The translations under genes and the position numbers were made by a program. The notes beneath the pieces are model-generated. The model was given only the letters and a program-made list of their open reading frames with translations. It was not told the origin of the DNA and ran no database searches. DNA of 64,000 nucleotides from Doryteuthis pealeii (lineage: Eukaryota > Mollusca > Cephalopoda > Myopsida > Loliginidae): the NCBI GenBank assembly GCA_023376005.1, contig CM042145.1:20651677-20715676 (forward strand). The letters are read 5' to 3'. Positions 23,901 to 35,086 of the stretch are shown in pieces (the stretch's first letter is position 1; every line of letters starts with the position of its first letter).

Positions 23901-26900
23901 GACAAAAACATTAATTTAACAATTAAAGAAATTGTAATATGAGCAATTGTAAGTATTTAATTTTTAGCATTTTATTGTTACATTTTAATACAGTAAAAAA
24001 GAAGGAATTAAATGATACATTTCATTTCTCGCTTAAAAAAAAAAAATTGTTTCAAAATGTAAACAAAAAGACTATTCAAAATAAACGAACATTATAATAA
24101 ACCAATTCTTAGCTTTTGTTTATCGTTAAATCTTTAATAAAGTTTAGGAATGCATTTTTAAAAATAATCTTAAATGTCAACAAAAAAGAAGAAAAAATCC
24201 TAATTCTTTATTTTTAAAAATTGATAAATCATGTTCCTCTTATTTCTCTCTTACTCCTGTTTTCTCCTCACTCACTCTTTGGTGTTCCTAATTTTTTTTA
24301 GTCCATCATGGACCAGGTACTTTTGCTAGTGACATATATACCTTCTTGGGTTATTCAATGCCAAAGCCATCCTTGTAGAGAAACAGTAGTAGTACTATTT
24401 ATCCAATAGCTGGAGAGATGAGGGTATTTATACCTTTCCCAAGGGTATCAGTTTAAAAGTGAATGCAATCACGTGACTAGAGTTCAATCTCACTACAATG
24501 TTGCAGTTCAGCATGTTAGCTATTATGCCACGGTGATCACCCGCCTACCCCCAGCAATAACCCTATGCCCTTTATGGCAAGCCCAACCCTTTTTATTATA
24601 TAGGTGCTAGAAGGCGGTGGCTGAGGTCTTCATGTCCTGGGTATAACGTTAAACTCTAACATGGTGAGGTTCCAGTTCTGGAGGTCTGGGGAATGTGTAG
24701 CAGACCTTCATCACCATTGCTCTTGGTCCACTCTGACCTGGAGTGGTAGTACCTGTTATGGGTCCTATCTATGGGCTAAATAGAAAAAAATGGAGTTAAA
24801 AAAAAATGTTTAAAAAGATTGAGTTGAAAAAAATTGTGTACCCATGAAGAATGAATAAACAAAGGTAATTATGAGGAATGTGTCCCGGTCTCCTGCCTCA
24901 AAAATTGCTACCCGGTGACTATCAAAATAACAACCCCAACTCGTCGTAATCTTGTTTTATTTATCGTAATTTGTCATAATTCTTGTTTAGATATGAAGAT
25001 GGATATATAGTTTGGAATAGACTGAGATAGATAGATAAACAAACAAAATAATATAGATAGATATGAACAAATGGAGATAGATATTTTTGAAAAGTAAATG
25101 TATTTGGGTGGGGGTTGCTTCTTTTTTTGTCGTAATCTTGTTTATTTAAACTAAAACAAGACATTAAACAAACATGAATAAAAAAATATCTTACTATTTA
25201 AAGTAATTGAGATAGATATGAAGATGGATAGTTTTGAATAGACTGAGATGGGGTCGTTATTTTAATAGTCACCGGGTAGCAATTTTTGAGGCAGGAGACC
25301 GGGACGCACTTCCTCATAAATTACCAAAACAAATGTCTTCTGCATAAAATGACCCAATGGTTGACATGCCGTAAAAACCCAACCAACCAACCAACCAATA
25401 ACCCTACATGAAATAACCCTATATGGTTTGACATGCTTTTAAATCAAACAATCAATAAATCAGAATGACGAGGTGGAAATATGCTAATGAAAGCAGTTTG
25501 GATATTTGTGGCATATTAAGACATGCTCCAATACACACTTAAATTATAGACTAAGTGAGATTCATGTGCTTAACCTCAGCCAATCAACAGCTCGAATGCG
25601 TGGCTGGTTGACTACTTAACACTGATACGAGAAGACGTCCATTTGCAATCATTAATGAAAGACTTGCAATACTGAGAGAGCACCAAGGAACAACCAAAGG
25701 ATTCTTTACAAGGATTTCGGTGGACAAGCGCTCTTGCTTGAATCCTAAAGGATGGCCCATAAAATCGTAACAATATAATCCTCTGAATGAATTAAAATTT
25801 ACATCAGGCCACAGAAAGGGTAAAAAGCACACACCACACACACATACATATATATTCTATTAATAGTGGAGATTCGCTTCGGTTTTTGTCTGTAACAAAA
25901 ACTACGCTCATGCTTACTTCACATTACCCAAAATCGTCATAACATAGAATAAATACACTCAAAATTTGAACATGCAACAATTAGACAGTCCTCATTGTTT
26001 TTTAAAACAAGTTTTGATAAATAATGACTGGTATTATATATCTATATATAGTTTGTTTTATTTTAATATATATTTTAAAGTTTACATTTCAAATTGTTTT
26101 ATTTTTTAATCCTTTAATGAATTTGATTTTACTTACTTAGGGACAAAACTCGCTGACATTGAATTTTTAACTCCCACCCCTCAGGCAATATGTTTTCGGA
26201 AATCTATTTTTACATCACGGAGGGCGTTTTTATTTTGTCTATTATGTATAATAGACAAAATGTGACCTGTTGGGTCAGCCATTGAGCCTTGAGTAGATAA
26301 TTGAAATTTGGGAAAAGTGAGATTGCAAAGCGAATTAAATGTCCCTGGGATACATGGATACGATTTTCCTGCATCCTTTTAGATTTTTATGCATCAGGTA
26401 TGCAGGATGCGTAACTATCAGCATCTCTGATTTAGTAATGCTATATCACATACCAAAGTTTATTGTATTGGTGTTAGTTTGCTGTTTTCTTTTCTAATTA
26501 ATGTTTCTTATATATTAACTCCTTTTTTAACCCTAACATCCTGTGAGAATTTTCTAAGTCAGATTCCCATTCCTATAAGGATTTATCAATAAATGCTAAA
26601 AAGTCCTTTTCATTTGTGGTAAACTGGAAGTTTTCACTACGACGATTGAGAGCGAATGACAAAAGTACGTCTTTGCGCATTGGATCGGCGCAGCATAAAA
26701 GAGAAAAATTGAAATAAATATTTGTACATTTTCGACCAATCAGAGAGGTTCGCGCCTAAAGAAAATTTACCAAGTAGACCCAATTTGGAGCTTATTTATT
26801 TCTTATAAATAACAGAATTTTCGGATATAAGCCAGAAAGAATTTACATGTCTAAACGAATCCACTCTCTTCTGTGTAAGATTAATTCACATACAAGCTTA

Positions 26901-29900
26901 AAAGGTATGAACAACTGTATCTCTCTGTTCTCCTCTTATAATCAGCCTTTCCGAGATCAGCATTATCTATGCCTGACTGGTTTGTGACTCTGAAATCTTA
27001 CTCTTTCTTTCTCACTTCTAGATTTATATCATCTTTTATTATATTTTATATTGAACCTTCAAACAGAACTTTAAAACAAAAACTTATGAAAGGACTTTGC
27101 CCAGTATCCGTAATACTTTTTGTAAACTTAATATTAATACAAGTTGTTTGTTTTAATGCTGAGTTTTGTCTTCTATGCCATGTGTCTATATATTTAAATG
27201 TTCTTATGGTGTGATTTATGTTTTGATGAATATTTCATTAATCTTTTCTAATTATCATAAATTACATATATATATTTACCAACACCTCCGCACAAGCAGG
27301 ATGTGACACAAGGTCAATTTCTTAAGCGGAGTTCAGCAGGTTTGAATTCAGAGTTTTCCTTCTCCTAAACCGGTTGCCTCACCAAGGTTAAAGAGCCCAG
27401 TCTGCCCTACTATTTACCCATAGCTGGAGGGAGAGTAGGATTCATACCTTTCCCAAGGATATTAGCACTAAATGAAATGCAATTACCACGTCCAGGATTT
27501 GAACTCGGGGCGACGATTCCATTTCCCATGACTTTAACCATTACACCCGCTTCCTTATAAATTACATATAAGGTTTTGAAAACACAAAATATCTTAACCT
27601 TAAATTGGTGACCTCTCAACATACATCAAACAACCTTACTCAACCACCATACATTTAAAGTTACCTGTTATTTCCCATAAATCAAAGACTCCTAAATATG
27701 TTTAATATTACATTTAAACAAAGGCTATCATTTGGGACAGATTAGGAAAACAGACTTCTGGCCGGGCGGGAATGGGATGTTAAGTCTTAAAGGAAGAACG
27801 TATTGCCCTTAAACTCTTTTGGTGAGGTGCATTTGGCAACAAATTTAATCATTGGAATTGCACTTCTAACTAAAGAATAAAAAAAAGCTGGTAAATAAAA
27901 GAAATTATTGCGGTTTTTTTTTAAATTTATTTATTTATTTTTTTACACAATTTTTAGCTCAGTCAGTGGAGCCTAGGAACCACTGGTCTAGTGCTAATGT
28001 AAAGGGGATAGATTCCCTCACTCTCCAGCTGGTACTGACAATAGGCCACTCTGCTGATTTTACTACAATTACAATACTACAATACATTCTGAAAAACAAC
28101 TAAAACATAGAAGGGGAAAAAATATGTGTTTTAAGAGAATTTTTGGATCAAGTCACCAATAGGCACCCCAGCTGCGAGCTGTTTTCAATATAATGGAATT
28201 TTGCTTTTCACCAGTTGTTAGTAAGCAAAATCAACAGACGATTTTTTGACATTATAATTTCATACAAATCAAAATACTAAAAGAGGTTTTGCTTTAAAAA
28301 AAAAAAAATGGTTTGTACTAAAGATAAACTAACATTGTTAATTTTTTTTTTTTTAATTATAAAACTTTAAACGAAAGACACGTTTTTATATTAAAATAGT
28401 TTTTATTTAATCAGAATAGGAATCCAATTGAGATCTCTCACAGCTGGGGTGCCTATTGGTGACTTAATCTGAATTTTTTTTATTTACTGAAACTTCTAAA
28501 AATGACTGTTTTACAAAAGTTTTCAAAGTAATAAAGAGTTTTTTTTTTTGTTGTTGTTTTTTTTTAGGGTAGAGGTATATCAATCAAAAGTAACTCAGGC
28601 GGGGAGGGGAGTGGGGGGGATGGTATATTGCACAAGATCCAAAATTTTTCAGTAATGTGGACTAATGATGCATCTCATTCTCTCACATATATTTGGGTGA
28701 GTCGAGCTGCTCTCCACATCAGAAATGGTTAAATTTTGTATTTCATTTAGAACAAATGAAGATGTTTTTCTTCTTTATTCTAAAACTAGAAGCGGCTACC
28801 TGACGTTGCCTAGGTAGGAGGGTGTAAAACAGGTAGTCTCGTAGATCCATTATTGTTGAATCGTGAGTTGAATCCTCGTGGGATACCCCATTAAAATCCC
28901 CACATAAAAAAGACCTAGCATTGATCCAAACACTCTGAAAAGAAAAATTAATGTTCCTATTTAAAATATAAATGCTAAAAAAATTCCATGCTGTTATCAT
29001 TTAAATATTATTTTTTAATTATCTTCACAAATATAAATCAAATCTTCATTATTTTGTTCAAAAAGCAAGATCTGGTGATAGTGAATGTGTGTATATATAT
29101 ATACTTTGTTATTAATTGTTTGATTTTCATTTTCACTTTAATTATTTTTCTCAATGAAGGATTTAAAAAAATTTTTATTCTTTTAATTTTTTTTAATCAG
29201 GTGTCGACAAACACAACAACCGAAAATTGGACCAACCAAAGTTTGGTCCCTACAGGCTTACCAGTCGATGCCAACATTATTCAAAGAATAAAGGGTCTAC
29301 TACCCGGAACGATTGAACAGCTTGGGCTTGAGAATGGGCCAAATCAAGAATCTTCTATATCTTTACAGACATTGACGATGAGCGGTGAAGATGTTTCTTG
29401 TGAAAATTTGATTTTTAGGTCAGATGTGAAAAAATGGACATCTAATGAGATTTCCTTTGCAGACGGCACAGTGCAGTCTGGCGGCCTCGATGTTCTAATA
29501 TTTGGGTCTGCGCACGAAAAAGATGATACGGATTCAGAGAAATCGATGCTGAAGACGAAGGATGGTAAGCTGTTTTGTTACAAGCGCGTGTGTCTTCCCG
29601 GATCGACCGAGTCAAATCTGGCTGTAATTGGCTGTATACATGGATCAGAAGCTGCACTACAGGAGGCCCAGTGTCATCTGGCTAGCTGGGTGTCTGAGGT
29701 AAAGTGGGGTTTTTTTGGGTGGGGGCTGTTGTTTTTTTGTTTTTTTTATGTGTTTGTGTGTGCACCTTGCATGTAATTAAATCTGAGACTTGTCTGTTAT
29801 CTTTTTTTAAAAATTTTTATCAATTATAAAAAGAAAATCTTATTTATTATCCAAATTTGAAAAATAATAATCTCTCTGATTAAAATTATTTAAACCTGGT

Positions 29901-30213
29901 TTTACAATCAAACAATTTATACAGTGTAACTACTTCAGACTTAAGATGTGTGTGCGTATGTATGCATGTATATATGTATATATATATATATCTAAGTTGG
30001 ACCTTTTTTTCAACAGTGGAATGTTAGACTTGTTCAGGTCCAAGATGAGAGCTTAATGTTCAATATTATTGAACAGAAAAAAAAAAAAAGGTTTAAAAAA
30101 TCTGTCATTGTGCGGTTATAGATCTTTAAACCCACAGGTATCTGTGTATACCTGTGGTAGAAATAGATCTATAACCGCAAAATGACTGATTTTTAAGCCT
30201 TTTTCTTTACCAT

Positions 30214-30245
<32 letters not shown>

Positions 30246-30672
30246 AGAGAGGTAACGTCAGGTACGCAGGATGCATACCTATCAGCATCTCTGCATATAT
30301 CAAATCAATTTTCCCCATTGAAATAAACTGAAATGCCATTAATCTATTCCAGTCACCCCTAAACACCTTAATTATTATTTTTTTTATATAAGAAAAAATA
30401 TCAGTGCATTGTTTAAAAACAATAAAATAGAATATAATGAATTATCTGCTGTAATGTTTTAATATTTATTTTTTATGAATAATATTTTTCTTTGTCATTA
30501 ATAAATTTGGAAACTTAAATGTTTTTAGTGAACTTATTAACATAAGTGTATCTGAAGATTGTCCATACCACAAATTTTAGCTCTCAATTCTAAGCAAAAA
30601 ATCGACAGACAGCTTGTAACTTAAAAAACTTATAAGTTGATATACCCATAAGTCAAAGTATCACTGTGTGTT

Positions 30673-30741
<69 letters not shown>

Positions 30742-32058
30742 ATATGAAAACAATACAATATGCTGTTAAAGTGAAAACATTTTATAACATATTCATAGCT
30801 AATATTAAACAATATACACAATAGAACACTACATAGAATTATGGAATCTTGCGTTATTCTCACCCATCGAAACCATACCCCAAAGATAAGGCTTTTTTAA
30901 TATATCCCTTTTTTTAGCGACACTTGTAGTCAGAAATCGTAAAATCCCCTTCACATTACATTTTCCGATATATACTTCCCAACAAATTTAAATTTTGCAT
31001 TATCCAAAAAAAAACAAAAAAAACCTTACAATCATTCATGCTTTTTTACTTTATATATAAGAAAAATAAAAAATAGAAAAATAAAAATTACAAAATTAAT
31101 TACAAAAATAAAAATTATTTTCTAAAAATCCGTTGCAGGCCTACCGTCAACGGGTTAATACTCATCCTGTTTGAATAAGAGAATTCGTCTAGTGTCGAAT
31201 TGGAATATATCTTCTTTTTTCAAAAACTGTTACAATAAGAGATACATGATTCGGTGACTGAGATAAGTGTGGCGGAAGTGCTTATATTTGAAACTACCGC
31301 ATAACTTTTTTGCAACGTCAAGGTTTTCGTTTTGAATTCATATTACTTTTTTGCAACATCAAGGTTTTCGTTTTGAATTCATATGACTTTCGTCTCCGCT
31401 CTTGATAGTACGGAGTATAAACAAGCTCTGAAGATGATTTTTATAAAATCAATATATTGTTCAATATTAGCTATGAATATGTTAAATGTTTCCACTTTAA
31501 CAGCATATTGTGTTGTTTTCATATCCTTTTATCTATACTCATACCGTTGGATTCATTTCCTTTCTTTTAACTTATATATTAAGTCATCCACAAACACGTG
31601 TTTCAGCGTTTCACGCCTCTTCAGTGTGGCTAGACACAACAACTATCCCTGGCTAGGAGCGAACTCCGACTAACTATTTGCCAGCCTAATTTCTTAACCT
31701 CTCGGCCACTTTGACAGCTGCTGTAACAGGGCTGGTGTTTAAGCTATTAAATACATAGGTTTGTTTATATATTTTACGATCACAGAGAGATCTAGTTTGC
31801 GGGCAAACGATCATTGCTTATATGCTTAGTAGTGAGAGTTCATTTAAATCACCCCTTAGAGAGCTCTTACCAAATTTATGGGAGATATATATTATTGATT
31901 GATTGTTATAGGGCTAGAAAAATCGATTTGGTTATTTCTTAGATTGCATCATATGTGGGGTATTTTTTACTTATAAAGCCATAGTTTTGTATAGTTTGCA
32001 AACAAAATAAGAATTTTACTAAATATTGTATTTGACGAAGTTAAAAGGTCTTTTTTTA

Positions 32059-32089
<31 letters not shown>

Positions 32090-33411
32090 CAGGGGTTCTT
32101 AAAGTTTCCACCAAAAGATGTTATTTTTGATGAAATTGAAATAACACTTGCCACCCAACGAAATTTTGATGGGATGTGTTGTCAAGCTGAGTTGTCTGAG
32201 CTCATTACTTATAAACCCAACATATGTGAGTATGACATTATTTTCAATATCTTTCTTATGTGATAGAAATTATCATTAATTGTATAATTTTTACAAAAAT
32301 ATTCAATGATTATATCATGAACAAATTCATAATTATTTAAATGGTGTGTGTACAAGTTGGTCTCATGTAAAAGTCTCTTAATTTGCCATGTGGCACTTCT
32401 CGACCAGTAGAAAAAATGCCATGTGGCATTATGCTGTTTCATCCTTTTCCATGTTAATCTACTGGCTCTTTCCATTCTTTCTATCTCTCTCTATCTCTAT
32501 CTTTATATCTTTATCTCTATCTTTATATCTTTATCTCTATCTTTATATCTTTATCTCTATCTTTCTATCTCTATCTCCATCTTTCTATCTCTATCTATAT
32601 CTTTCTATCTCTATCTATATCTTTCTATCTCTATCTATATCTTTCTATCTCTATCTATATCTTTCTATCTTATCTATCTCTATCTATCTATATCTATCTA
32701 TATCTTTCTATCTATATCTATCTATATCTTTCTATCTATATCTTTTCTATCTATATCTTTCTATCTATATCTTTCTATCTATATCTTTCTATCTATATCT
32801 ATCTATCTATATCTATCTATATCTATCTATCTATATCTATCTATATCTATCTATCTATATCTATCTATATCTATCTATATCTATATATCTTCTATCTATT
32901 CTATCTATATCTTCTATCTATTATCTATCTATATCTATCTATATCTATCTATATCTATCTATATCTATCTTTCTATCTATATCTATCTATATCTATCTAT
33001 ATCTATCTATATCTTTCTATCTATATCTATCTATATCTTTCTATCTATATCTATCTATATCTTTCTATCTATATCTATATCTATCTATCTTTCTATCTAT
33101 ATCTATCTATATCTATCTATCTATATCTATCTATCTATCTCTATCTATCTATATCTATATCTATATCTTTCTATCTATCTTTCTATATATCTATTTATCT
33201 ATCTTTCTATATATTCTATTTATCTATCTATATATCTATTTATCTATATTTCTATATATCTATTTATTATCTTTCTATATATCTATTTATCTATCTTTCT
33301 ATATATTATTATCTATCTTTCTATATATCTATTTATCTATCTTTCTATATATCTATTTATCTATATTCTATATTATCTATATTTCTATATATCTATTTAT
33401 CTATCTTTCTA

Positions 33412-33444
<33 letters not shown>

Positions 33445-35030
33445 CTATCTATCTATCTATCTATATCTTTCTATCTATATCTTTCTATCTATATCTTCTA
33501 TCTATATCTTTCTATCTATATCTTCTATCTATATCTATCTATATCTTTCTATCTATATCTTTCTATCTATATCTATCTATCTATATCTTTCTATCTATAT
33601 CTATCTATCTATATCTATCTATCTATATCTATCTATCTATATCTATCTATCTATATCTATCTATCTATATCTATCTATCTATATCTATCTATCTTTCTAT
33701 CTATCTATCTTTCTATCTCTATCTTTCTTTCTATCTCTATCTTTCTTTCTATCTCTCTCTCTCTTGAAACCCTCTATAATGTGAATATGGCCAGAAAAAT
33801 CTGATTCCTATTTAGTCTCGTTAGAAGTTCCCTTTTTTTCATTTGACCTTTTTTTTTTCAAAAGAAAAATGTCATATAAATTGTTTAACATTCAACTAAA
33901 AAAATGTTGGTATATTTTCATTTTTCTCAAGAAGGATAAAATGCCACCAATGTTAGTATTCTCATATTATTTGCGTTAGAATATATCTTTCTGATTGGAG
34001 TGAAAAACTCCACACTTGATGAGGAAATGTTTGGCAGTGTAGGGTGTTTGGCATGTTCTGCATCCTGTTTGACCCACCTGTATCGTGTTTGACCCACCTG
34101 TTTGAGTATTTTAATGCCGTGTAACATTGCATTAAACATTTTCCAATTTGTCTTTTAACTTTTCTTTTCTTTCGATGTCTGCAGCTATTGGCGATACATT
34201 TTTAGAACATTGTTTATAAGGAATCTCCTAAATTCCTGCTCCGAATACGATATCAGCTTTTTGTCTATTTTTATCTTTTCTTTCTTTCTTTCTTCTGACA
34301 CTTCCATCTCTATCTTTCTTTCTTCTGACACTTCCATCTCTATCTTTCTTTCTTCTGACACTTCTCTTCTCTTTCTTTCTTCTGACACTTCCATCTCTAT
34401 CTTTCTTTCTTCTGACACTTCCATCTCTATCTTTTCTTTCTTCTGACACTTCCATCTCTATCTTTCTTTCTTCTGACACTTCCATCTCTATCTTTCTTTC
34501 TTTCTGACACTTCCATCTCTATCTTTCTTTTTCTTTCTCTCTGACACTTCCATCTCTCTCTTCTTTCTTTCTTTCACTTCATCTTTCTGACACTTCATCT
34601 CTACTGTTTCTTCTTTCTTTAGTTTGTTTCTTTCTTCTTTCTTTAGTTTGTTTCTTCTTTTTTCTGTGGTGTAATGGTTAACAAGCTTTTCTTACAGAGC
34701 CATTACTTACTGAATAAGTAAGTAAAAGTAAAGTCATCGGGGTGGCCTAAAGTCGGTATCAGCCAGACAGTGAGGAAGTCTATCCCCTTTTTTTTCACAA
34801 GCACTAGACCAAAGAGATTGTTTTCAGCATCTGAGAAGGAGCGCCACACCTACCATCAGCTCCTCACTTTACCATTCAGGTCCGTGTGCTACTCATACAC
34901 TGAATTGGCGAGGGCTGGTATTGAACCAGAAACTTTGTAGTTCCTACCAATGTAGGAATACTAATGTCAATAGACTGTTCAATGGCAGTCACTCTAATAG
35001 TGGACAATCTCTCTCTTAATATTCTTCTGA

Positions 35031-35086
<56 letters not shown>

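Larger units (their letters stand above)
13988..29200 (+). other. Intron 1 of the FMO-like gene (15.2 kb)
   Basis: Bounded by GTATGT and TTTTAATCAG. It is filled with fold-backs, a hAT MITE, Helitron-like pieces, SINEs and simple repeats. No frame with FMO NADPH-domain content was seen in it, although short exons cannot be excluded by eye. Confidence 0.7.
29699..32092 (+). other. Intron 2 (2.4 kb)
   Basis: GTAAAG donor and a long poly-T tract before AG. It contains a palindrome at 30086-30205, a long AT microsatellite, an inverted repeat pair and a hammerhead-like element. Confidence 0.8.

Noticed and set aside
14219..28742. An FMO NADPH-domain exon hidden in intron 1
   Set aside because: No frame in this range shows a GxGxSG or FxGxxxHxxxY pattern that I could find; a short exon cannot be fully excluded without transcripts.
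32388..33784. Frames of 453 and 459 codons
   Set aside because: They consist of S, I, Y, L and F only, translated from the ATCT array.
34185..34485. Repeat proteins such as EVSEERKIEM on the - strand
   Set aside because: The 30-bp minisatellite keeps frames open on both strands; no start context, no splice context, no domain.
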